Of a stretch of DNA of 64,000 nt, positions 7,895 to 16,491 are shown piece after piece. The position numbers were made by a program, and so were the translations under genes. Each line of letters begins with the position of its first letter. Positions within the stretch are counted from its first letter, which is position 1. The notes under the pieces were generated by a model. That model saw only the letters and a list, made by a program, of their open reading frames with translations, did not search any database and had not been told where the DNA came from. The stretch comes from Saprospiraceae bacterium (GTDB lineage: Bacteria; Bacteroidota; Bacteroidia; Chitinophagales; Saprospiraceae): NCBI GenBank assembly GCA_019187365.1, contig JABARE010000020.1:62001-126000 (forward strand), written 5' to 3'.

Positions 7895-8674
7895 TCAATC
7901 TTCGAAGCGCAGGTGTTTTACAGTAATGTCATTGTCGATGAGTTTTTTCAGCGAGTCGATGCCGATGCGCAGGTGGGTGTGCAAGTAGGTTGCGTTTACG
8001 TCGCGATCGCTTTCTTCTGTTTTGACACCCTCGGGCACCATGGGCATGTCCGATACGAGCAGCAAGGCTCCGGCGGGCATGCGGTTTTTAAAGGCAGCCA
8101 CAAAGAGGGTGGCCGTTTCCATATCGATGGCCAGTGCCCGCAATCCCGTTAGATAGGTTTTGAAGTCGGTGCGATGCTCCCACAGCCGCTTGTTGGTGGT
8201 GTACACCGTTCCGGTCCAGTAATCGAGTTCATACTGGCGTATGGTGGAAGAAATGGCTTTTTGGAGGGCAAAGGCGGGCAAAGCCGGGACCTCGGGAGGA
8301 AGGTAGTCGTTGGAGGTCCCCTCTCCCCGTATGGCAGCAATGGGCAATACGAAATCGCCGACTTTATTTTTTCCACTTTTGAGTCCACCGCATTTTCCCA
8401 GAAAGAGCACCGCCCTGGGCTGGATGGCGGTGAGGAGGTCGACGATGGTCCCGGCGTTGGGACTGCCCATGCCAAAGTTGATGATGGTCATGTTGTTGGC
8501 GGTTGCGTTGGGCATGGTGCGGTCGCGTCCGCGAACGGGAACGCCAAACCAGCTGGCAAAACAGTCGACGTAGGCATTGAAATTGACGAGCAGGATGTAT
8601 TGTCCGAATTCAGACAGGGGCACGCCCGTGTACCGGGGCAGCCAGTTTTCGACGATCTCGAGCTTGGTCTTCAT
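7895..8674 (-). CDS. amn: AMP nucleosidase (short Bacteroidota form)
   Basis: Predicted to hydrolyse AMP to adenine and ribose 5-phosphate. The 259 residues consist of a nucleoside phosphorylase fold: INFGMGSPNAGT near 67, VLFLGKCGGL near 90, and the C-terminal IDMETATLFVAAF (Glu binding ribose) and LLLVSDMPM. It lacks the long N-terminal regulatory domain of E. coli Amn, as is usual in Bacteroidota. The start is at MKTKLEIVENW; a perfect -7 box only 9 bases upstream supports it over a longer frame. Confidence 0.86.
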   Translation of the reverse strand: MKTKLEIVENWLPRYTGVPLSEFGQYILLVNFNAYVDCFASWFGVPVRGRDRTMPNATANNMTIINFGMGSPNAGTIVDLLTAIQPRAVLFLGKCGGLKSGKNKVGDFVLPIAAIRGEGTSNDYLPPEVPALPAFALQKAISSTIRQYELDYWTGTVYTTNKRLWEHRTDFKTYLTGLRALAIDMETATLFVAAFKNRMPAGALLLVSDMPMVPEGVKTEESDRDVNATYLHTHLRIGIDSLKKLIDNDITVKHLRFED

Positions 8675-8683
8675 GGTGTGGTG

Positions 8684-8691
8684 CAAATTTA
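8684..8691 (-). promoter_or_regulatory. -7 promoter box TAAATTTG for AMP nucleosidase
   Basis: Perfect TAnnTTTG match with 9 bases between it and the ATG at 8674, giving a nearly leaderless transcript. Confidence 0.6.
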
Positions 8692-8755
8692 GCACATTCG
8701 AAAAGGCGACGCCGTCAAAGAGTTCCGGAACCGGCCCCAATCGTTTCCACAATAA

Positions 8756-8774
8756 TGAGTAAAATTATTACTCA
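8756..8774. repeat. Inverted repeat TGAGTAA-N5-TTACTCA, copy 2
   Basis: A perfect 7-bp inverted repeat with spacer AATTA, 13 bases past the carB stop codon on the minus strand. Arms are identical to those at 2277-2295. It may end carB transcription or bind a regulator. Confidence 0.6.
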
Positions 8775-8786
8775 AAAACAGGATCA

Positions 8787-11603
8787 TCAGCGGGACAGGT
8801 ACATATATCTCCGCGCGTCGATTTCCCGGAAGTAAGGGTCATGCAGGTCGCGGATGAAGTGAATGGCCTCCCCGGTGGATTTCATTTCGGGGCCCAGGCT
8901 GATGTCAACTCCGGGAAACTTGTTGAAGCTGAATACGGGAACTTTGATGGCGTATCCGTTGAGCCGCTGCTCGATGTTAAAGTCCTTTAGCTTTTTCGTA
9001 CCCAGCATCACCTTGGTGGCCATATTGAGGTAGGGAACCTGGTAGGCTTTGGCAATGAACGGCGTCGTCCTCGATGCCCGCGGATTGGCCTCAATGACGA
9101 ACACCTGTTCGCCTTTGATGGCAAACTGGATGTTGATCAGTCCCCGGATGTTGAGACGGAAGGCAATGGCCCGCGCATATTTAACCATGGTCTGTACGAC
9201 CGCCTCGCTCAGGCTGTAGGTTGGCAACACAGCCGAACTGTCGCCCGAATGAATGCCGGCCGGCTCAATGTGTTCCATGATCCCCATGATGTGCACGTCC
9301 TCTCCGTCGCAGATCGCGTCGATCTCCGCCTCCTGTGCACGTTCCAGAAACTGGTCGATCAACACCTTGTTGTCGGGCAGGTGTTTGAAAATGGACAGCA
9401 CGTGGCGCTCGAGCTCTTCGTCGTTGATGACGATGCGCATGCGCTGACCTCCCAGGACATAAGAGGGCCGCACCAGCACCGGATAACCGATCCTGCGTGC
9501 CACAGCAAGGGCCTGGTCGGCATCCGTCGCCACGCCGTATTGTGGATAGGGAATGCCCATTTCCTTGAGCAGGTCTGAAAACTGACCCCGGTCCTCGGCA
9601 ACGTCCATGTCCGGATACGGGGTACCAATGATGGGAATGCCCTTTTTATGGATGTTTTCGGCGAGCTTGAGTGCGGTCTGACCCCCCAGCTGGACGATGA
9701 CGCCTTCCGGTTGCTCGTGGTCAATGATGTCTTCGATGTGTTCCCAGTAGATCGGCTCGAAGTAAAGCTTGTCGGCCATGTCAAAATCGGTGGAGACGGT
9801 CTCCGGGTTGCAGTTGACCATGATGGCTTCCATCCCCTCTTCCCGTATGGCGAGCACGCCATGTACACAGCAATAATCAAATTCGATGCCCTGGCCAATG
9901 CGGTTTGGCCCGGATCCCAGCACAAGGATCTTTTTCCTGGATCCGGGGTGGCTTTCGTTTTCCTGGTCGTAGGTCGAATAATAATAGGGCGTGCGGGCTT
10001 CAAATTCTGCAGCACAGGTATCGACGAGTTTGTACACCCTTCGCAGGCCCAGTGCCCGCCTCTGCCGCGTGACATCGCGCTCTTCGACCCGCATCAGCCA
10101 GGCAATCTGTGCATCGCTGTACCCGTTGCATTTGAGTTCGCGAAACAGTTCTTCCGGAAGGTCTTCCGGCAGGTTGTACTTGTGCAAATGGTCTTCGAGC
10201 TGCACCAGCGAACGGATCTCTTTGATAAACCATGGGTCGATGCCGGTGAGCTTGCAAATCGTCTTTTCGGGAACGCCCAGGCGCAATGCGTCCTTGATCC
10301 TGAAAACGCGGTCGTCGCTGACGGCTTCCAGACGGTTGAAGATGTCTTGCGTATTTATCCACTCTTTCTTGTCGGCTCCCAGACCGTGACGGCCGTTTTC
10401 AAGTGACTGGCAGGCTTTCTGGAGCGCTTCGCAAAAACTGCGGCCGATGGCCATGACCTCGCCGACGGATTTCATCTGCAGGCCCAGTCTCCGGTCGGCG
10501 CCGTGGAATTTCTCAAAATTCCAACGGGGCATTTTGACGATGACGTAGTCGAGGGAGGGCTCAAAATAGGCAGAAGTCGTTCCGGTGATCTGGTTCTTCA
10601 ATTCGTCGAGCCGATAGCCAATGGCGAGCTTGGCGGCGACTTTGGCAATGGGATACCCGGTGGCTTTGCTGGCCAGTGCCGAAGAGCGCGACACCCGTGG
10701 GTTGATCTCCACGGCGATGATCTCTTCCGTTTCGGGATGCATGGCGAATTGTACGTTGCAGCCGCCGGCAAAGTTTCCGAGTGAGCGCATCATGCGGATG
10801 GACGTATCCCGCATCCGCTGGAAACCGGTATCCGACAAAGTCATGGCCGGGGCAACGGTGATGCTGTCGCCCGTATGGATGCCCATGGGATCCATGTTCT
10901 CCACCGTGCAGATGATGACGACGTTGTCGCTGGCATCCCGCAGCAACTCGAGTTCAAATTCCTTCCACCCCAGAACGGCCCGCTCCACGAGCACTTCGTG
11001 GGTGGGAGAGGCGTCGAGGCCGCGGCGCAGGGACTCGTCGAAATCCGATGCCTTGTGTACAAAGCTGCCACCGGTTCCACCGAGGGTAAAGGAAGGGCGG
11101 ATCACCAGCGGGAAGCCGATGTGCTGAGCGGCTTCCTTCCCTTCCAAAAATGAATTGGCAATGCGCGATTCGGCCACGCCAATGCCGAGGGTCAGCATGT
11201 GTTGGCGAAAGAGCTCCCGGTTTTCCGTGAGCTCAATGGCCGCCGTATCTACACCGATCATCCGCACGCCGAAGCGCTCCCACACCTGCTGCTTTTCGGC
11301 TTCGATGGCCAGGTTGAGGGCAGTCTGCCCTCCCATAGTCGGAAGGACGGCGTCGATCTTGCGCTCTTCCAAAATGCGAACGATGCTCTCTACCGTGAGC
11401 GGCAGCAGGTAAATGTGATCTGCCGTCACCGGATCGGTCATGATGGTGGCCGGGTTTGAGTTGATCAGGCTGACTTCTATGCCCTCCTCCCGAAGGGAAC
11501 GGGCCGCCTGGGTGCCCGAATAATCAAATTCACAGGCTTGTCCGATGATGATGGGGCCGCTGCCAATGATCAAGACAGATTGTATCGAATTGTCTTTTGG
11601 CAT
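8787..11603 (-). CDS. carB: Carbamoyl-phosphate synthase large subunit, short form
   Basis: Makes carbamoyl phosphate for pyrimidine and arginine synthesis. The 938 residues hold two ATP-grasp halves: the first starts VLIIGSGPIIIGQACEFDYS and the second ILVLGSGPNRIGQGIEFDYC near residue 545, with the oligomerisation region between. The protein ends soon after the second ATP-grasp domain (FREIDARRYMYLSR), so the C-terminal MGS-like allosteric domain of the roughly 1070-residue enterobacterial enzyme is missing. I chose MPKDNSIQS as the start because related proteins start there and a perfect -7 box lies 18 bases upstream; the frame is open to 11723. carA is not in the window. Confidence 0.93.
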   Translation of the reverse strand: MPKDNSIQSVLIIGSGPIIIGQACEFDYSGTQAARSLREEGIEVSLINSNPATIMTDPVTADHIYLLPLTVESIVRILEERKIDAVLPTMGGQTALNLAIEAEKQQVWERFGVRMIGVDTAAIELTENRELFRQHMLTLGIGVAESRIANSFLEGKEAAQHIGFPLVIRPSFTLGGTGGSFVHKASDFDESLRRGLDASPTHEVLVERAVLGWKEFELELLRDASDNVVIICTVENMDPMGIHTGDSITVAPAMTLSDTGFQRMRDTSIRMMRSLGNFAGGCNVQFAMHPETEEIIAVEINPRVSRSSALASKATGYPIAKVAAKLAIGYRLDELKNQITGTTSAYFEPSLDYVIVKMPRWNFEKFHGADRRLGLQMKSVGEVMAIGRSFCEALQKACQSLENGRHGLGADKKEWINTQDIFNRLEAVSDDRVFRIKDALRLGVPEKTICKLTGIDPWFIKEIRSLVQLEDHLHKYNLPEDLPEELFRELKCNGYSDAQIAWLMRVEERDVTRQRRALGLRRVYKLVDTCAAEFEARTPYYYSTYDQENESHPGSRKKILVLGSGPNRIGQGIEFDYCCVHGVLAIREEGMEAIMVNCNPETVSTDFDMADKLYFEPIYWEHIEDIIDHEQPEGVIVQLGGQTALKLAENIHKKGIPIIGTPYPDMDVAEDRGQFSDLLKEMGIPYPQYGVATDADQALAVARRIGYPVLVRPSYVLGGQRMRIVINDEELERHVLSIFKHLPDNKVLIDQFLERAQEAEIDAICDGEDVHIMGIMEHIEPAGIHSGDSSAVLPTYSLSEAVVQTMVKYARAIAFRLNIRGLINIQFAIKGEQVFVIEANPRASRTTPFIAKAYQVPYLNMATKVMLGTKKLKDFNIEQRLNGYAIKVPVFSFNKFPGVDISLGPEMKSTGEAIHFIRDLHDPYFREIDARRYMYLSR

Positions 11604-11621
11604 TGCATCGTAAATTTGGCG

Positions 11622-11629
11622 CAAAGATA
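11622..11629 (-). promoter_or_regulatory. -7 promoter box TATCTTTG for carB
   Basis: Perfect TAnnTTTG match 18 bases before the chosen carB ATG. It lies inside the longer open frame, which argues for the shorter start. Confidence 0.6.
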
Positions 11630-11734
11630 ATCCATCCTCGTCGAACGCCATTGTGATTCTAACAGATTGAAAACCAAGTATTTTTATATTCAAAAGCCCT
11701 CGCATCCGGGCATGCGGGACCAAACCGGCAGCCT

Positions 11735-12691
11735 ATGATGCAATACAGGGTTCTCGTCACCGACCGGGTTCATCCTTTGCTGCTCAAGGGGCTGGAGTCG
11801 AGGGGTTTTGCCGTGGACTACCAGCCGGACATCCGCCTGGAGGAGGTCATCGACCAGATCCCGGATTATTCCGGGCTGGTCATCAACACCAAGGTAAAGG
11901 CCTATACCCCCCTGCTCAACCGTGCGAAGAATCTGCGATGGATTGCCCGCCTCGGATCTGGCATGGAAATCGTCGACATACCGGCTGCGGAAGCGCGCGG
12001 CATCCGACTGATCAGCACTCCGGAAGCCAACTGCCAGGCAGTCGCGGAGCATGCTCTGGGCATGTTGCTTTGCCTCTTCCGCAACCTGTGCCGCGCCGAC
12101 CGGCAGGTGCGTATGCGTCAGTGGCAGCGCGAAGCAAACCGGGGAATCGAACTGAGTGGGATGACCGTGGGCATCATCGGATACGGTCACACCGGGCCTG
12201 CTTTCGGCCACCTGCTGGAAGGTGCAAATGTTAAAGTCCTCGTCTTTGATAAATACAAGCAGCATTTAAAACTTCCACCCCGTTATTTGCAAGTGCCGGA
12301 CCTGGAGTCCATCCAACGGGAAGCAGGGATCATCAGTCTTCACCTCCCGTTGAGCCCTGAAACGAAGTACCTGATCGACGCAGATTTCATACAAGCCTGC
12401 AGGAATCCCTTTTTCCTGGTCAATACTTCCCGGGGATCCATGGTGCGCACTCAGGACCTCGTCGAAGGACTGAGGTCGGGCAAAGTGCGCGGGGCCTGTC
12501 TGGACGTCTTTGAAAACGAATTTCCGGAGCGGTTCAGTACGGAAGAAGGGAAGTGCTACGATGCGCTGTACGGTTTCGAGCAAGTTGTCGTCAGCCCGCA
12601 CATCGCCGGGTGGACCCACGAATCCCTGCGGCGCATAGCGGAAGTTCTGCTCGCCAAGCTCGACCACCTGGCAGCCGAACTGAATTATTAA
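11735..12691 (+). CDS. D-2-hydroxyacid dehydrogenase, NAD-binding
   Basis: A 318-residue member of the family that includes D-3-phosphoglycerate dehydrogenase (SerA) and hydroxypyruvate reductase. It has the nucleotide-binding motif IIGYGHTG near 147, the catalytic Arg in NTSRGS near 234, the acidic site in GACLDVFENE near 258 and the catalytic His in SPHIAGW near 287. There is no ACT domain, so the substrate cannot be read from the sequence; phosphoglycerate is one possibility. It is divergent from carB, with about 130 bases between start codons. Confidence 0.87.
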   Translation: MMQYRVLVTDRVHPLLLKGLESRGFAVDYQPDIRLEEVIDQIPDYSGLVINTKVKAYTPLLNRAKNLRWIARLGSGMEIVDIPAAEARGIRLISTPEANCQAVAEHALGMLLCLFRNLCRADRQVRMRQWQREANRGIELSGMTVGIIGYGHTGPAFGHLLEGANVKVLVFDKYKQHLKLPPRYLQVPDLESIQREAGIISLHLPLSPETKYLIDADFIQACRNPFFLVNTSRGSMVRTQDLVEGLRSGKVRGACLDVFENEFPERFSTEEGKCYDALYGFEQVVVSPHIAGWTHESLRRIAEVLLAKLDHLAAELNY

Positions 12692-12834
12692 TTAATTGAT
12701 TTACAATGTATTATAAAGTAAGGAGCTTTTGTGGAAAAATTTTGCCGTTGGACCACCGACGGTAGGTACTGCGAAATCCTTTAGGAAATCCTTAACATTG
12801 CGAAAATTTTAAACGAAGCCTTCAATTTCACACC

Positions 12835-15800
12835 ATGGTAAAGAAGATACTTGGCTTAATGTTGTTTGTGGCTTTGCTCAGCTCAGTTGCTTCTGCACAA
12901 ACAGCGCTGGCGGGAAAAGTGACCGATCGGGACAATGGCGAGCCCATCATCCAGTGCGCAATTTTGATCTTTAAGAACGGCATACAGGTCACTACAGTCG
13001 TCACCGATTTCGATGGTAACTACAGCGTTCAGCTCGATCCCGGAAAATACGATGTGGAAGCCCGTTACGTCGGTTACAACCCGCAGAAGGTCACCGGCAT
13101 AAACGTTTTGGGGGGAAAGGTCAACTCGCTGAATGTCAGGATGTCATTTGGACTGGAGCTCGGCGTAGTCGATGTAGTGGAATACAAGGCGCCGCTGATT
13201 GAAAAGGACAACACGACCCAGGGAGCGGTTTTGACGGCCGAAAAAATCAAGAACATGCCCGTCAAAAACATCACGGCGGTTGCTGCGACGTCTGCGGGAC
13301 TCTCCAGTGTTGATGGTGGTTCTGCATACATTCGCGGAGGGCGGTCGGATGCCACCGTTTATTACCTCGACGGATTGCGCATTACAGGACGTCTCATCCC
13401 GGTATCGGAACTCGAGCAATTGCAGGTGGTCACGGGAGGCATTGAAGCCCAGTACGGCGACGTTACGGGCGGCATCATCGGGCTGACGAGCAAAGGCCCT
13501 TCTTCAAAATTTTCAGGAGGTGCCGAATTCGAAACTTCGGAATTGTTGGATCCCTATGGCTATACGCTGGCCAATGTTAATTTTAGCGGGCCCATCCTCA
13601 AAAAACGGCTCACCGATTCGACTTTTGGAAGGACCATCATCGGATACCGCATTGCCGGTCAATATACCTATCAAAAGGATGACGATCCTCCGGCGTACCC
13701 CATTTACCGGGCAACGGAGAGCACCATCGACCGTTTGACCAAAGATCCGCTCCTCAGATTTGGCGAAACGCCCACCGTGGCAGGCCAGTTTCTCGAAGAC
13801 GGCGACGTGGAGCGCCTCGACTACAACCCCAACGAGCAGAATGCTGCTTTGGACGTTACGGGCAAAATTGATATCCGCCCCATCGAGAACGTCGATATTT
13901 CGCTTTCCGGAAACTATTCAACGGTAAATAACCGCTTCAATCCCGGTGACGACAACACTGTTGGCCAAGGAGCCTGGACCTTGTTGAATTGGATCAACAA
14001 CCCCGTTTCCGACACCAGGGTGCTCCGCCTCAATTTGCGCATGCGACACCGCCTCGGCCGCTTGGTCGACCTGGGAGCCGATGCTGGCGGGGAGTCAGCA
14101 GCTTCCAACATACAGAACGCCTTCTACACCCTGCAGGGAGGGATCCAGAACTCACAGAGCGAAACGCAGGACTGGAAACACAAGGACCGCTATTTTGACT
14201 ACGGGTACATTGGCCGATTCCCGGGACAATACCTGTGCACCACCCGCGACGGCGTGCACTCCGGATACGCATTGCTCATTACCGGATTTGAAGGAGAAAA
14301 CAGCCCGAACCCTGCCTATGCCGCGCTGAACAACATTCCGGTAAGCGACCCGCAGATCCTCGACGGCTATCGCGCTTTCAACGGCCTGGTCAGCTCGTCA
14401 TACGACAACCTTTGGTCGAATCTGCACAACAACGTTGGCGGAATTTACAACCGCTACAACAAAACAGACAACGACCTAATCACGCTTCAGGTGACGAGCG
14501 GTTTTGATTTTCTTCCAGGAGGATCAAAAAGCGGACGTCACAACATACAGCTGGGCTTTGTGTACGAGCAGCGCGTGAACCGCTCCTGGACGCTGGCACC
14601 TTTCTCCTTGTGGAACCTCGCGAGGCTATACACCAACAGACACATCAGCGGTGTTGATACCAACATCGTTGTCGGATTCGACGAGAACTGCGGCGATCTG
14701 TATCAAAACATCATAACCCCCGGCACCGAATCCAAATTCTATCGCGAGGTACGCAGAAAACTGATGCCCAATATCCCCGTCGATTCGGCAGTCTACCTGT
14801 ATGCCAACGTCAACGAACTGACCAACAACGACCTGAGCCTGGATATGTTCTCTTCTCAGGAACTCACCGACGAACGGGTGTTAGGATATTCCGGATTTGA
14901 TTATCTTGGAAATAAGCTCAGCGGCAACGTCAACTTCGAAGATTTCTACAAGGTCGATGCTCAGGGAAACAAAGCCTTCACGGTATCACCTTTTTCGCCG
15001 ATCTATGCCGGAGGTTATCTTCAGGACAAGTTTACATTCAAGGACATCATCTTCCGTCTCGGATTAAGGGTCGACTACTACGATGCCAATACCAAAGTAT
15101 TGAAGGACCCCTATTCGCTGTACGGAATCATGAATGCTTCGACGTTTCACGGGATCACGGGAACTACCAAACCCGGATCCGTTGGAGACGATTACAAAGT
15201 GTATGTAACGGGAGAACGATCAACCTCTGTTAAGGCTTATCGCAACGGAGATGTCTGGTACAATTCCTCCGGTGTGCAGGTGAATTCTTCCGACCAGATC
15301 TTTACGAGCAACCTCGTTTTTCCGGCCTACATCGAACCGGAAGACACCATCCGCTCGATCAAGCGGTCAACGTTTAAGCTCGACGATTCTTTTGAAGATT
15401 ACAAGCCCCAGTACAATTTCATGCCCAGGCTGGCCTTTTCTTTCCCCATTTCCGATAACTCCAACTTCTTTGCGCATTACGACATCCTCGTGCAGCGTCC
15501 AACGTCGAACTCGTATGTGTCGCCGCTGGAGTATTATTACTTCAACGATCAGGGGCGCACACCGGCCAATAACCCCAACCTGAAGCCAAGTAAAACGATC
15601 GACTACGAAGTGGGCTTCCAGCAAAAAATCTCCAATTCCTCTGCGATCAAGTTGTCGGCTTATTACAAAGAGCTTCGCAACATGATCAACAGGATCACCT
15701 ACAGCAGGGTGGCGACCATCGGTACCTACAACAGTTACGGAAACATCGATTTCGGTACGGTGAAGGGCTTCAACTTCACCTATGACCTCCGGCGCACGGG

Positions 15801-16464
15801 CAACTTGGAATTTACTGCCGCGTATACCCTGCAGTTTGCCGATGGTACGGGTTCTGACCCGGAATCTCAGGCGGGTCTCACCGAAAAAGGCATCAACATC
15901 CGCAACATCTTTCCCTTCAACTACGACGAGCGGCACCGGTTTGCATTTACGGTCGACTACCGTTACGGTTCCGGAAAAGCCTACAATGGTCCAAGGATCG
16001 GCGGTTTGGATCTTCTGGCCAATGCGGGGGCCAACCTCCAGATCATCACTGCTTCCGGAAGGCCGTATTCTCCGGGCACGCAGATCGTGCGTTTTGACGG
16101 ATCGGGTTTCCGCGGTGACATCAACGGAGCAAGGCTTCCCTGGAATTTTGGAGTTGACCTGCGCATCGACAAAAATTTCACTTTGGTAAAGGGACGCAAT
16201 CCGGTTGACCTGAACATTTATCTGAGGGTGCAAAACGTATTTGACACAAAAAATGTGATCGCCGTTTATCGAGGATCGGGAGATGCCAAAGACGACGGGT
16301 ACCTGAATTCGGACCGAGGCGCGGCTGAAATCAACAACGTCTCTTCGACATACGGCGAAGATTACATCGATTACTTTGTCGACCAGTACAATTACCGGGT
16401 GTTGAATCCCGATCACTTTACCCTGCCCAGACGGATCTTTATTGGTGCTATCGTGGGCTTTTAA
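12835..16464 (+). CDS. TonB-dependent receptor with carboxypeptidase-like N-terminal domain
   Basis: A 1209-residue outer-membrane receptor. The signal peptide is MVKKILGLMLFVALLSSVASA. A carboxypeptidase-regulatory-like domain follows (residues about 23-105, GKVTDRDNGEPI and FDGNYSVQL), then a plug domain (AYIRGGRSDATVYYLDG near 164-180, IEAQYGDVTGG near 203). A long beta-barrel ends with the strand RRIFIGAIVGF. No SusD partner follows, which sets it apart from polysaccharide loci. It stands 27 bases ahead of the giant secreted protein gene, so they form an operon. The substrate is unknown; it may act in protein rather than glycan handling, but that is inference. Confidence 0.88.
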   Translation: MVKKILGLMLFVALLSSVASAQTALAGKVTDRDNGEPIIQCAILIFKNGIQVTTVVTDFDGNYSVQLDPGKYDVEARYVGYNPQKVTGINVLGGKVNSLNVRMSFGLELGVVDVVEYKAPLIEKDNTTQGAVLTAEKIKNMPVKNITAVAATSAGLSSVDGGSAYIRGGRSDATVYYLDGLRITGRLIPVSELEQLQVVTGGIEAQYGDVTGGIIGLTSKGPSSKFSGGAEFETSELLDPYGYTLANVNFSGPILKKRLTDSTFGRTIIGYRIAGQYTYQKDDDPPAYPIYRATESTIDRLTKDPLLRFGETPTVAGQFLEDGDVERLDYNPNEQNAALDVTGKIDIRPIENVDISLSGNYSTVNNRFNPGDDNTVGQGAWTLLNWINNPVSDTRVLRLNLRMRHRLGRLVDLGADAGGESAASNIQNAFYTLQGGIQNSQSETQDWKHKDRYFDYGYIGRFPGQYLCTTRDGVHSGYALLITGFEGENSPNPAYAALNNIPVSDPQILDGYRAFNGLVSSSYDNLWSNLHNNVGGIYNRYNKTDNDLITLQVTSGFDFLPGGSKSGRHNIQLGFVYEQRVNRSWTLAPFSLWNLARLYTNRHISGVDTNIVVGFDENCGDLYQNIITPGTESKFYREVRRKLMPNIPVDSAVYLYANVNELTNNDLSLDMFSSQELTDERVLGYSGFDYLGNKLSGNVNFEDFYKVDAQGNKAFTVSPFSPIYAGGYLQDKFTFKDIIFRLGLRVDYYDANTKVLKDPYSLYGIMNASTFHGITGTTKPGSVGDDYKVYVTGERSTSVKAYRNGDVWYNSSGVQVNSSDQIFTSNLVFPAYIEPEDTIRSIKRSTFKLDDSFEDYKPQYNFMPRLAFSFPISDNSNFFAHYDILVQRPTSNSYVSPLEYYYFNDQGRTPANNPNLKPSKTIDYEVGFQQKISNSSAIKLSAYYKELRNMINRITYSRVATIGTYNSYGNIDFGTVKGFNFTYDLRRTGNLEFTAAYTLQFADGTGSDPESQAGLTEKGINIRNIFPFNYDERHRFAFTVDYRYGSGKAYNGPRIGGLDLLANAGANLQIITASGRPYSPGTQIVRFDGSGFRGDINGARLPWNFGVDLRIDKNFTLVKGRNPVDLNIYLRVQNVFDTKNVIAVYRGSGDAKDDGYLNSDRGAAEINNVSSTYGEDYIDYFVDQYNYRVLNPDHFTLPRRIFIGAIVGF

Positions 16465-16491
16465 TCAATTTCACGGAACTAAACGCTTGAC

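Noticed and set aside
15367..16416. Long antisense open frame (349 codons) within the TonB receptor gene
   Set aside because: It has no family motifs and mirrors the codon pattern of the receptor gene on the other strand; a shadow frame.
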